From: an uncultured Mycobacteriaceae bacterium
GTDB taxonomy: Bacteria; Actinomycetota; Actinomycetes; Mycobacteriales; Mycobacteriaceae
Length of the DNA: 35,116 bases
Assembly (NCBI GenBank): GCA_902826815.1
Contig: CADEGF010000011.1
Span: forward strand, 94,819-129,934
Direction: 5' to 3'
The translations under genes were made by a program, and so were the position numbers. The notes beneath the pieces are model-generated. The model had not been told where the DNA came from. It did not search any database and saw only the letters and a program-made list of their open reading frames with translations. Shown piece after piece: positions 17,316-25,401 of this stretch. Numbering within the stretch: the stretch's first letter is position 1; each line of letters begins with the position of its first letter.

Positions 17316-18614
17316 TCATGACGTCACCGCGCGCTCTCCGACGACCTCGTCGATCAGGGCTGCGATCTCGGCCACGCCATCGCGCTGGGCATACGCCACC
17401 TCGAGTTCGCGGGCGCGGCGCAGGTAGCGGCCGTCGCCGAGTACCTGGCGCACTGCATTGCGGACCGCCTTCGCGGTGGGTGCGCCGGTCCGCAGGTCGA
17501 TACCCGCGCCGGACCATGCCACGCGCGCCGCCACCTCAGGTTTGTCCTCGGTATTGCCCGCGACGACCAGCGGCACACCGGTCGACAGTGCGCGCTGCAC
17601 GGCGCCGTAGCCGCCGTTGGTCACCATCACGTCGACCTTCGGGAGCAGCAGGTCGTGCGGAAGGTACTCGGCGACATAGGCATTGGGCGGCAGCGCGAAG
17701 TCCAGTTCCGATACGTGCGGCCCACCGGTAGTGGCGACCACCATGACGTTCTCGTCGGCGAGCGCCTCGATGGTCGGCTGCAGCAGCCGGCTGAAGTCGG
17801 TGTTGTCGACGGTGCCCTGGGTGACGTGCACGACGGGGCGGTCGCCGTCGAGCTTCGGCCACCAGACCGGCGGCCGGAACCTCACCGTGGGCGACGGATA
17901 CACCATGCCGACGTAGCGGACATTGGGGGCCAGATCTCCGCGCGGATAGTCGAACTCGGGCACCGTCGGCGCGATCAGGCGGTCGGCCAGCACGCCGGAG
18001 TCCAGCAGGAACGTCGGCAACTCGCGGGAGTTCAGCCGGTGCAGCTGGTAGTTGGCGGCCTTCTGCGACGGACGCAACAAGACCTTCTGCGACAGCTTGT
18101 TCAGCGTCCAGTTACGTACCCGGCCGAAGGCACCCGTCGACGGCGGCAGCCCCAGCCCGGCCGGTGCGGTGTCGCGGCTGCTGAGCATCAGCGGGGTCGT
18201 CGAGTACAGGAGCACGGGCGGGCGCGCGGAATGCTGTCCGAGCACGAACGGCAGCACGCCGAAGAAGCCGTAGTCGGCAAGGATTGCGTCGAACCGCTTC
18301 TGCGCCAACAACTCCGACAGCGCGTTCGCCTGGTGCGGCATCGGCGCGACGAACAACCGGACGATGTCGAAGTTGAGCCGCTTGACGCCGCTGGTCTCCT
18401 CGCGGCCGCTGTCGGATTCCAGCAGGGCGAGGTCGAGGTCGCCCTTCGGTGGCAGCGTCGCGGGCGTCGCACCGACAGCGCGGATCTCGTCGGCGCGGTC
18501 GGCGCCGGATAGCACGGTGACTCGATCTCCGCGGCCGACCAGCCCCCGTGCCACGTTCAGCAGAGGTCCGAAGTGCCCGACGGGCGACAGCGCTGCGATG
18601 AGGATTTCTGGCAT
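17316..18614 (-). CDS. Family 1 glycosyltransferase (UDP-glycosyltransferase/MGT-like)
   Basis: Transfers a sugar from a nucleotide sugar to a lipid or small-molecule acceptor; the exact acceptor is unknown. The GT-B fold is apparent: an N-terminal domain beginning ILIAALSPVGHFGPLLNVARGL, and a C-terminal donor-binding domain with VHVTQGTVDNTDFSRLL, YLPHDLLLPKVDVMVTNGGYG and GVPLVVAGNTEDKPEVAARV. The sequence NGGYGAVQRAL corresponds to the family's donor-site H/NGG motif. ATG 18614 gives 432 residues, a usual length; the open frame continues upstream into the end of tupC and is not used. The gene follows tupC after a 52-base gap on the same strand, so it may be co-transcribed, although it has no obvious link to tungsten metabolism. 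Confidence 0.88.
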   Translation of the reverse strand: MPEILIAALSPVGHFGPLLNVARGLVGRGDRVTVLSGADRADEIRAVGATPATLPPKGDLDLALLESDSGREETSGVKRLNFDIVRLFVAPMPHQANALSELLAQKRFDAILADYGFFGVLPFVLGQHSARPPVLLYSTTPLMLSSRDTAPAGLGLPPSTGAFGRVRNWTLNKLSQKVLLRPSQKAANYQLHRLNSRELPTFLLDSGVLADRLIAPTVPEFDYPRGDLAPNVRYVGMVYPSPTVRFRPPVWWPKLDGDRPVVHVTQGTVDNTDFSRLLQPTIEALADENVMVVATTGGPHVSELDFALPPNAYVAEYLPHDLLLPKVDVMVTNGGYGAVQRALSTGVPLVVAGNTEDKPEVAARVAWSGAGIDLRTGAPTAKAVRNAVRQVLGDGRYLRRARELEVAYAQRDGVAEIAALIDEVVGERAVTS

Positions 18615-18666
18615 GCGATCGATGCTCGACGACCGCCGTTTCGCAAGCTTGGAGGTTGGGTGGAGA

Positions 18667-19725
18667 TCAGGTGGAGATCGCAGGTAGACAGACCGCAACG
18701 GGCAGCACGGCGCTGAGGGCCGGCTCGAACACCACCCGTGCCGTGTCACCCGGCAGCGGCGCCGGGCAGTCGATCGGCAGCTGGGCGAAAAGCGACACCG
18801 CGCCCTCGAGCGCGAGCACGCGATGGCCCGGTCCCGGGGTGACGCGCGTGACCCGCACCGGAATGCCGCCGTCATCGGAGTTGATCAGGCGCACCCCGCA
18901 GGCGAACACCGCCACCGTGGCGGCCCCGGCCGGCCCGCGATGCACGAGCCCGGTCGGGGCATCGCCGACCACAACCGCGCCATCGGGGGACACCGTCGCG
19001 TCGACCAGATTGTCGTAGCCGACCAGCGCGGCGACACTCGCGTCGGCGGGCCGCAGCGTCAACGCCTCCGGCGTGCCGACCTGATGCACGCTGCCGTCCA
19101 CGACCACGACGACCCGGTCGGCGAAGCGCAGCGCCTCCTCCGCCCGGTGGGACACCTGCACCACCGTGGACAGACGGTCGGCCAACGCCAGCTCGAGGTC
19201 GGCGAAGAAGGCCGATCGGGTCTGCGGGTCGAGGCCGGCGGCCGGTTCGTCCAGCAGCAGCACCGAGGGATCGAGCGCAAGCGCGCGGGCGAGGTTGACG
19301 CGCTGCTGCTCGCCGCCGGACAGGTCGGGTGCCCGGCGATCGGCCAGATGCCCGACTTGAAGCCGCTCGAGGGCCGCCGTCGCCAGCACGGCGCGCTCCC
19401 TTCGCGGCACCTTCCGCCAGCGCAGCGGCAGCTCGACGTTGCGCCGCACCGAGGTGCTCAGCAGTCCGGGCTGCTGGGTCGCATAGGCCACCCTGCGGCG
19501 CAGCTCCACCCCTCCGCGGGCGGTGCTGACACCGTCCAGCGTGACCGTGCCTGAAGTCGGCCGGTCCACACCGGCGAGCAGCCGCAGCAAGGTGGTCTTG
19601 CCTGCGCCGTTCGGGCCGAGCACCGACACATGCTCACCGGCGCCGACGTCGAGATGATCGACCCGAAGAACCTCGCAGCCGCCCCGGACCTGGCGAACCT
19701 GCCGCAGGTTCAGGTCCGCGCCCAT
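18667..19725 (-). CDS. tupC: Tungstate ABC transporter ATP-binding protein
   Basis: ATPase powering oxyanion import through TupB. Visible motifs are Walker A GPNGAGKTT (about residues 37-45), Q-loop ATQQPG, signature LSGGEQQRVNLARAL, Walker B VLLLDEPAAGLD, and the switch His in VVQVSHRAEEAL. A C-terminal domain of about 110 residues (after ASVAALVGYDNLV) resembles the extension seen in molybdate/tungstate ATPases and could bind oxyanion or regulate transport. The start ATG 19725 lies inside the end of tupB (16-base overlap) with GGGGGG just upstream, giving tight translational coupling. 352 residues. Assignment to tungstate rather than molybdate rests on TupA. Confidence 0.9.
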   Translation of the reverse strand: MGADLNLRQVRQVRGGCEVLRVDHLDVGAGEHVSVLGPNGAGKTTLLRLLAGVDRPTSGTVTLDGVSTARGGVELRRRVAYATQQPGLLSTSVRRNVELPLRWRKVPRRERAVLATAALERLQVGHLADRRAPDLSGGEQQRVNLARALALDPSVLLLDEPAAGLDPQTRSAFFADLELALADRLSTVVQVSHRAEEALRFADRVVVVVDGSVHQVGTPEALTLRPADASVAALVGYDNLVDATVSPDGAVVVGDAPTGLVHRGPAGAATVAVFACGVRLINSDDGGIPVRVTRVTPGPGHRVLALEGAVSLFAQLPIDCPAPLPGDTARVVFEPALSAVLPVAVCLPAIST

Positions 19726-20366
19726 GACGCCCCCCGATGCTGCACGGACGCCAGCACGCCGTTGACCACGAAGGCCAGCGTGATCAGGATCGCGCCGTAG
19801 ACGAGCGCGGGCACGAAGTCGCCACGGCCGACGTGCTCCACGATCGCGGTCGTCATCACCTGGGTGTGCCCGTGGATGTTGCCCCCGACGATGGTCGCCG
19901 CGCCGACTTCCGAGATCGCGTGCCCGAACCCGGCCATCGCCGCTGCGAGCAACGGCACCCTCGCCTCGATCCACATCCGCAGCACCAGCTGGGCCCGGTT
20001 GGCTCCGAGCGCGCGCAGCTGATCGGGCAGCGCAGCGGGGAGCAATTGCATTGCGGCCATTGTGATCCCAGCGATCAGCGGGGTGGCGATCAGCACCTGC
20101 GCGACGATCATGCCCTGCACCGTGTAGATCAGGCCGAGACCGCCGAGAGGTCCGCTGCGCCAGAGCAGCAGCGCGACGACGAGCCCGACCACGACCGTCG
20201 GCAGCGCCATCCCGGTGTTGACCACCGCGGTCAACAGCCGCCGCCCCGGCAGCCGGGCCAGTGCGAGCGCGGTGCCCAACCCGATTCCGATCACCGCCGC
20301 GATCAGCGTCGCCGTGACCGACACGAATGCCGACCGTGCGAGCACCTCGTAGATGGGCTCGGCCAT
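19710..20366 (-). CDS. tupB: Tungstate ABC transporter permease
   Basis: Membrane channel subunit, 218 residues, with five or six hydrophobic helices (for example SVTATLIAAVIGIGLGTALALA, TGMALPTVVVGLVVALLLW and AILITLAFVVNGVLA). The cytoplasmic EAA-type coupling loop reads RALGANRAQLVLRMWIEARVP, followed by GFGHAISEVGAATIVGGNI, which is typical of TupB/ModB permeases. The length equals that of known TupB proteins. It starts 12 bases after the tupA stop, and its 3' end overlaps tupC. Confidence 0.92.
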   Translation of the reverse strand: MAEPIYEVLARSAFVSVTATLIAAVIGIGLGTALALARLPGRRLLTAVVNTGMALPTVVVGLVVALLLWRSGPLGGLGLIYTVQGMIVAQVLIATPLIAGITMAAMQLLPAALPDQLRALGANRAQLVLRMWIEARVPLLAAAMAGFGHAISEVGAATIVGGNIHGHTQVMTTAIVEHVGRGDFVPALVYGAILITLAFVVNGVLASVQHRGASWART

Positions 20367-20378
20367 CGGCTCAGTACC

Positions 20379-21218
20379 TCAGTTGGGCGCGTCGGGGAAG
20401 AACAGCGGCTGTCCGTACTTGTCTACACCGAACTTCGCGATCCTCTCCTGCACCGGCGCGGAGCGGATCCACTCCGAAAACTCTTCCGCGCAGGCGACAT
20501 TGGTGGTGCCCTCGTGATCGACGACAATCACGTGGTACGGGTTCTGCAGGTCGTCCGAGCCTTCGAATTCGATCTGGGATGCCAGCCCGCTGGTCGCGAG
20601 GAAGGTGCCGCGGTCGCTGAGCGTGTAGGCCTGCTTCTGGCCCGCGATGGTCAATGTCTCGCCCATCCCTTGGCCGGTCTCGATGTACCAGGGGCCCGAC
20701 GGCTCGATGCCGGCCTGCTTCCACAGGCTCATCTCCTTCGCGTTCGTGCCGGAATCGTCGGCCCTCGACGCGAACGGCGACTGTTGCTTCGCAATGAGCG
20801 CCAACGCATCCGCGGCGTGCTGGGCGTCGCCGATGTGGGCGGGATCGCCAGGCGGACCGACGAGCACAAAGTCGTTGTGCATGACCGGCTCCCGGCTCGA
20901 GCCGTGCCCCTCGGCCATGAACGTTTCCTCGGCCTTGGGCGAGTGCACGAGAAGCACGTCGGCGTCGCCGCTTTCGCCCATCTTCATCGCTTGCCCCGAG
21001 CCGACGGCGACGGTCTTCGGCACGCAGTCCGAGTTCTGCTCGAATGTGGGCAGGATCGCGTCGAGCAACCCGGAGTCCTGGGTACTGGTCGTGGTGGCCA
21101 GGATCATGTCCCCGCCGGCCTTCGCTGTCTCCTCCGTGCCACCGGACTGCTCGCTGCTGCAGCCGGGTACGACGAGCAGGCCCGCGACGAGCAGACCCGC
21201 CATCTGCAGCCGGCTCAT
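20379..21218 (-). CDS. tupA: Tungstate-binding lipoprotein of ABC transporter
   Basis: Periplasmic receptor that captures tungstate. ATG 21218 has GAGGT at proper spacing and gives a lipoprotein leader (LLVAGLLVVPGC, lipobox VPGC). The mature protein begins with ILATTTSTQDSGLLDAILP. The TTTS-Q-SG segment is the TupA family signature and supplies oxyanion ligands in characterised tungstate-binding proteins. A second ligand segment is SRADDSGTNAKEM. It is 279 residues, as usual for TupA. The start codon overlaps the stop of the upstream 22-codon frame (ATGA). The family is distinct from molybdate-specific ModA, which makes tungsten the likely substrate. Confidence 0.92.
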   Translation of the reverse strand: MSRLQMAGLLVAGLLVVPGCSSEQSGGTEETAKAGGDMILATTTSTQDSGLLDAILPTFEQNSDCVPKTVAVGSGQAMKMGESGDADVLLVHSPKAEETFMAEGHGSSREPVMHNDFVLVGPPGDPAHIGDAQHAADALALIAKQQSPFASRADDSGTNAKEMSLWKQAGIEPSGPWYIETGQGMGETLTIAGQKQAYTLSDRGTFLATSGLASQIEFEGSDDLQNPYHVIVVDHEGTTNVACAEEFSEWIRSAPVQERIAKFGVDKYGQPLFFPDAPN

Positions 21219-21283
21219 GCGGTGACCTCGCAGGCTCGGTCTCCGCATTCCGTGCAGATGATTCGCTCGCAAGCTTCGCTCAT
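21215..21283 (-). CDS. Cys-rich 22-residue micropeptide, coupled to tupA
   Basis: A 22-codon frame lies exactly between the HTH-PBP regulator and tupA. Its ATG (21283-21281) overlaps the regulator stop as ATGA, and its TGA (21217-21215) overlaps the tupA ATG as ATGA. The peptide has four Cys at positions 5, 10, 13 and 18 (C-x4-C-x2-C-x4-C) around the core IICTECGDRAC, resembling a minimal metal-binding knuckle. No Shine-Dalgarno is seen at its own start, so translation would rely on reinitiation. It could be a functional metallopeptide, a Cys-sensing leader for tupA, or only a coupling device; the precise double overlap argues that it is translated. Confidence 0.5.
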   Translation of the reverse strand: MSEACERIICTECGDRACEVTA

Positions 21284-22203
21284 GCTGCCGCCAGCCGGGA
21301 TTCGCCGCTGCGGCTCAGCTCGTAGCCGCTGAGCCCGGACACCCGCTGGTGCACCGACGCGGAGGCGAGCACGTCGAGCAACGGGACGAGTAGCCCCACC
21401 GCGCTCGGGGTCACTACGAGCTCGAAGTCCTCCCACTCCACGGGGACAAAATCCGCGTCGACGGCCTCGGCCGCCGCGCGAACGGCCAGCCCCGCGTCGA
21501 CCGCGCCGACGGCCACCGCCACGGCGACGCCCAAGTGGGAATCGCAGCCCTCGCCCTCCGGCGCAGGGACGGCACCCGCCTCCCGTAGCAGCCGGTTCAG
21601 TAGCAGCCGCGACCCGGTGCCGGGCGGGCGCCAGGCGAGCCGAACGCCGTCGAGGTCGGCCACGCCGCGGATGTCCAACGGGTTGCCCTTCGGCACCACG
21701 ATGCCCTGCTCGCGCTTCCACAGATGCACCAGCCGGGCGGGCTCGCCACCGAGCACCCTGCGGGCGAACACGTCGTTGTACCTGCCGGTGCGGGCGTCGC
21801 GCAGGTGTACTGCCGCGGCGTCGACCGTCCCTTGAGCGAGCATCGCCAGCCCGGCCACGCTGCCGCGGCCACCGACGGCTCGTTCGACGCCCCCGCCGGT
21901 CGTGGACAGCAGCAGGTCCAGAGCGGGGTCATCGCTGCCCGCCAGCCGAAGCATGCCTTGGTGTGCGCCCATCATCAGGGCCGCGGCGACACCGTCGGCC
22001 GCCACTACCGCGCGCGACCTGGGCGCACCGCCGATCACCCCGGCGTCGCGCAGGATGCGGTGTGCGCGTGCGGCGGTGCCGGGCGCGCAGCCCAGTTGCC
22101 GGGCGAGTGCGCGGACGGTGGGCACGGAATCGCCGGGATCCAGTCGGCCGGTGAGAACGTCGGTGGCGATCGCCTCGGCGACCTGCTGTGCCGTCTGTAT
22201 CAT
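21280..22203 (-). CDS. GntR-type HTH regulator with PBP-like ligand domain
   Basis: Likely transcriptional regulator of the tungsten/pterin gene train. An N-terminal winged HTH (about residues 1-65: AIATDVLTGRLDPGDSVPT, VRALARQLGCAPGTAARAH) is followed by a periplasmic-binding-protein-like domain (about 90-290). The latter contains REQGIVVPKGNPLDIRGVAD, RPPGTGSRLLLNRLLREAG and AVDADFVPVEWEDFELVV. The same domain ends the adjacent MoeA fusion, suggesting that both bind a related ligand (oxyanion or pterin). ATG 22203 lies six bases after TACCCT, a TAnnnT -10, consistent with a leaderless transcript in addition to read-through. Its stop overlaps the micropeptide start. 307 residues. Confidence 0.85.
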   Translation of the reverse strand: MIQTAQQVAEAIATDVLTGRLDPGDSVPTVRALARQLGCAPGTAARAHRILRDAGVIGGAPRSRAVVAADGVAAALMMGAHQGMLRLAGSDDPALDLLLSTTGGGVERAVGGRGSVAGLAMLAQGTVDAAAVHLRDARTGRYNDVFARRVLGGEPARLVHLWKREQGIVVPKGNPLDIRGVADLDGVRLAWRPPGTGSRLLLNRLLREAGAVPAPEGEGCDSHLGVAVAVAVGAVDAGLAVRAAAEAVDADFVPVEWEDFELVVTPSAVGLLVPLLDVLASASVHQRVSGLSGYELSRSGESRLAAA

Positions 22204-22209
22204 CCGAAC

Positions 22210-22215
22210 AGGGTA
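22210..22215 (-). promoter_or_regulatory. Putative leaderless -10 for the HTH-PBP regulator
   Basis: On the minus strand TACCCT ends six bases before the ATG at 22203. There is no Shine-Dalgarno at this start. An internal promoter here would let regulator and tup genes be expressed apart from the upstream enzymes. Confidence 0.45.
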
Positions 22216-22219
22216 CAGA

Positions 22220-24154
22220 TCACCGGATCCGACGACCAGTCTCTTCCGTGCCGTAGCCCCCGAGCCGGCGCACCGAGGCTTGAAACTCCGCGGATTCCAG
22301 CAGGCGCCACAGCGGCACGAGCATCGGATCGGTGAGGGTCGCCGCCTCCACCACCAAGTCGTAGGGCTCCTGCACCATCGGCACGAAGTCCAGCCCGAAC
22401 GCCTGCGCGGCCGCGAGGATGCCGAGGCCGCAGTCGGCGCGCCCGGCCGCCACCGCCGCGGCGACTGCCAGGTGTGTGGGCTCCTCGCGCGCGTAGCCGC
22501 GGATCGTGGCCGGGTCGATCGCGAACCGCCGCAGTTCCTGGTCGAGCAGCATCCGGGTGCCCGCACCCCGCTGCCGGTTGACGTAGGAAAGCTCGCCGCC
22601 GGCCAGGTCCGCGAGCCCGGCCACGCCGCGCGGATTGCCTGAAGGAATGATCAGGCCCTGGTCGCGATGCACCAGCCGCACCACGGCCAGGTCCCGGTCG
22701 CCCATCATCTCGTCGAGGTAGGGCAGCGTGTACTCCCCGGTTGCCGGGTGCAGCAGGTGCGACCCGGCGAGGTGGCACAGCCCGTCGCGCAACGCCACCA
22801 GGCCGCCGAGCGAGCCGACGTTGGTCGAGACCAGGCTCAGCGTCGGATCCGACGACCGCAGCTCCGTGGCCACCAGGTCGAGGACCAGGTCGTGCGATCC
22901 GATCGCGACGATCGTGCGCTCGATCTCCGGCAACCGCCGCAGCAGCTGCACCGACACCTGCTCACCCGCGTGGTGGCCTTCGACGCCAGCCGGCACCAGC
23001 AGCAGCCCGTCCGCTCGCACCAGCGACGTCAGCACCCCGGCGCCGCGGGGCAGCGGCGACGCCACCACCTGGCCGCCAACCGACCCGAGCCGCACCCTCA
23101 CCCAGTCGTCCATCCCCACCACCGAGGGCAGCTTGCGCGCGAGCCGGGCAGACGCCTCCGGCCGGTGCGGCGGTGGCGCCCCCTCCAGCCCCGCGAGCAG
23201 CGGCGCGACGAAGATGTCGAACGTCAGGGCGGCCGACACCGGGTAGCCGGGCGCACCGACGACCGGCGTCGCGTCGACGGCGCCCAGCACCACCGGGTGG
23301 CCGGGCCGGACCGCGACCCCGTGCACCGCGAGCACGCCGAGGTCCGCCACGATGCGGGCCGTGTAGTCGTCGCGTCCAGCGCTGGAACCGGCGATCACGA
23401 TCACCAGGTCTGCGGTCGCGGCCGCCGCGCGCACGGCGGCGCTGATCTGATCCACCACGTCGGGCTGGATCGGTGTCGCCCACGCCTCGCAGCCCGCCTC
23501 CTGGGCCTGTGAGACCAGCATCAGCGAGTTGGTGTCGAGGATCTCGCCCAGCTGTGGCGGCGACCCGACCGCCACGATCTCGTCCCCGGTCGGGATCACC
23601 GCCACCCGCGGTTGGCGGCGCACCTGCAGCTCGGTCGCGCCTGCGGCGGCCGCAGCGGCAACGTCGACGGGGCGCAGCCGATGCCCTTCCGGCAGCAGCA
23701 GTTCGCCGGCACTGACGTCCTCGCCGATCGACCGCACGTGCTGGTAGGGCGGGACCGCGGCCTGGATCTCGGCGGCCTGCCCTTCGGCGGCGGTCACGTA
23801 GTGCACCTGTTCGCGCATCACCACCGCGTCGAACCCGTCCGGCATCGGGTCGCCGGTGTCGACCACCTGGTAGTCGCCGGATTCGAGCCGCAGCGGTGTG
23901 GTGGGCGAGGCGCCCGCGGTGGCCCTGGCGACGACACAGATGCCGTCCATCGCGGCGACGTCACCGACGGGTGAGGAACGGGTAGCCCATACCGGCTCGG
24001 CGGTGACCCGGCCGACCGCCTCGGCCAGCGCGACTGTGACGGCCTCGACCCGCTGGGGACAGCCGGCGGCGGCGCAGGCGTCCAGCCACGACCGCATCGC
24101 AGCGTCGGCGGGGACGTCGCTGATGAACGGGCTGTTGTCGGTCGGCTCCGGCAC
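22220..24154 (-). CDS. MoeA-PBP fusion, molybdenum/tungsten insertase with substrate-binding domain
   Basis: MoeA inserts Mo or W into adenylylated molybdopterin. The N-terminal ~400 residues form a MoeA module: GDVAAMDGICVVA, DTGDPMPDGFDAVVMRE, RSIGEDVSAGE, VAVIPTGDEIVAVG, EILDTNSLML and VIVIAGSSAGRDDYT, with VGAPGYPVSAALTF near the active site. From about residue 425 a PBP-like domain follows (HDLVLDLVATEL, RDQGLIIPSGNPRGVAGL, RQRGAGTRMLLDQELRR), paralogous to that of the next gene. Total 644 residues. The GTG start lies 11 bases after the stop of the other moeA. The PBP part may deliver or sense the oxyanion, or give metal selectivity; that is inference. Confidence 0.9.
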   Translation of the reverse strand: MPEPTDNSPFISDVPADAAMRSWLDACAAAGCPQRVEAVTVALAEAVGRVTAEPVWATRSSPVGDVAAMDGICVVARATAGASPTTPLRLESGDYQVVDTGDPMPDGFDAVVMREQVHYVTAAEGQAAEIQAAVPPYQHVRSIGEDVSAGELLLPEGHRLRPVDVAAAAAAGATELQVRRQPRVAVIPTGDEIVAVGSPPQLGEILDTNSLMLVSQAQEAGCEAWATPIQPDVVDQISAAVRAAAATADLVIVIAGSSAGRDDYTARIVADLGVLAVHGVAVRPGHPVVLGAVDATPVVGAPGYPVSAALTFDIFVAPLLAGLEGAPPPHRPEASARLARKLPSVVGMDDWVRVRLGSVGGQVVASPLPRGAGVLTSLVRADGLLLVPAGVEGHHAGEQVSVQLLRRLPEIERTIVAIGSHDLVLDLVATELRSSDPTLSLVSTNVGSLGGLVALRDGLCHLAGSHLLHPATGEYTLPYLDEMMGDRDLAVVRLVHRDQGLIIPSGNPRGVAGLADLAGGELSYVNRQRGAGTRMLLDQELRRFAIDPATIRGYAREEPTHLAVAAAVAAGRADCGLGILAAAQAFGLDFVPMVQEPYDLVVEAATLTDPMLVPLWRLLESAEFQASVRRLGGYGTEETGRRIR

Positions 24155-24165
24155 GGGAGGTCAAC

Positions 24166-25401
24166 CTACCTGTACATCGTCACGGTCACGGTCGACCCGG
24201 CGTCGAGGCCGGTGGCGGCCTCGGGGATAACAACGTAGCCGTCGGCGCTGGTGAGCAGGGACAGCAGCGCGGAGAACCCGAACAGTGGTGTCGCGACGCG
24301 GTCGGGTTCGTCGCTCAGCCGCACCTGCACCACATCGAGGCGGCCCGCGGCCGAGGCGACATCGCGGGACAGCGCCGCCGCGGTGGTCGGCTCAGGGGGA
24401 GTGACGGTGAGGCCGGCGACGCGGCGCAGCACCGGCAGCCCGACCATGCGGAACACCACAATGGCCGACAGCGGGTTGCCGGGCAGCCCGATCACCGGCA
24501 CGCCGTCACACTCCGCCAGCAGCGTCGGCTTACCCGGTTTGATCGCCAGCCCATGGCAGTAGACGCCGGGCGGGCCCAACGACGCCACCGCGTCTGCGGT
24601 CTGGTCGCGGGCGCCGACCGACGACCCGGCCGACACCACCACCAGATCGCAGTCCTGCAACGCGGCCTGCAACGTCTTGGTCAGTGCCTCGGCGTCGTCG
24701 GTCACAATTCCACGCAGCGACGGTTCGCCGCCCGCCTCGGTGACCATCGCGGCAAGCGCCGACGCGGTGGCGTCGCGCACCTGACCGGGGCTCAGCCGCA
24801 CGGTATCGGGCGGCACCACCTCGTCGCCGGTGGACACGATCGCCACCCGCGGGCGGGCGTGTACCGACACCTCGGTGACGCCGGCCGCGGCGAGCATGCC
24901 GAGGTCCTGGGCGCGCAGCGGCCTGCCTGCCGGCGCGATCTCGGCGCCGACCGCAACGTCCTCGTCGGCCCGCACGACACCCTCGCCAACAGCGACCGGC
25001 CTGCTCACCTCGATCACGCCGGGCATGGTGACCTGGGTGTACTCGACCATGACCACGGCGTCGGCGTCAGTCGGGATCGCCGCGCCGGTCGGGATCTGCA
25101 CCGCCGTCCCTGCGCGCACGGCGATGTCGGCGGCGGCGCCCATCCGCACCGCTCCCGCGAGGTCGAGGTAGGCGGGAAGCGAGTCGCTGGCGCCGTAGGT
25201 GTCGGCCGCCCGCACCGCATAGCCGTCGACGGTCGAGCGGGCGAAGCCGGGCAGCGCTGACCCCGAAACCACCGGCGCGGCAGGCACCCGGCCCAGCGCC
25301 GCGTCGCGGGGCACCGTCTCGATGCCGGTGCGTTGCGACGGCCGGAACCCGGCCAGCGCCTGCGACACCCGTTGGGCCGTGAAGAACTCGCGGCCGGTCA
25401 C
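24166..25401 (-). CDS. moeA: Molybdopterin molybdenum/tungsten transferase MoeA
   Basis: Single-domain-set MoeA of 411 residues, the usual length. Motifs are RSTVDGYAVRAADT, TGAAIPTDADAVVMVEY, VRADEDVAVGAEIAPAGRPL, VAIVSTGDEVVPPDT, VVVSAGSSVGARDQT, KPGKPTLLAECDGVPVIGLPGNP, and a C-terminal domain IV ending VTVTMYR. GTG 25401 overlaps the stop of the formate dehydrogenase beta gene (GTGA). Organisms using both Mo and W often have two MoeA paralogues; the presence of a second MoeA immediately downstream fits a W-dedicated copy here. Confidence 0.93.
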   Translation of the reverse strand: MTGREFFTAQRVSQALAGFRPSQRTGIETVPRDAALGRVPAAPVVSGSALPGFARSTVDGYAVRAADTYGASDSLPAYLDLAGAVRMGAAADIAVRAGTAVQIPTGAAIPTDADAVVMVEYTQVTMPGVIEVSRPVAVGEGVVRADEDVAVGAEIAPAGRPLRAQDLGMLAAAGVTEVSVHARPRVAIVSTGDEVVPPDTVRLSPGQVRDATASALAAMVTEAGGEPSLRGIVTDDAEALTKTLQAALQDCDLVVVSAGSSVGARDQTADAVASLGPPGVYCHGLAIKPGKPTLLAECDGVPVIGLPGNPLSAIVVFRMVGLPVLRRVAGLTVTPPEPTTAAALSRDVASAAGRLDVVQVRLSDEPDRVATPLFGFSALLSLLTSADGYVVIPEAATGLDAGSTVTVTMYR

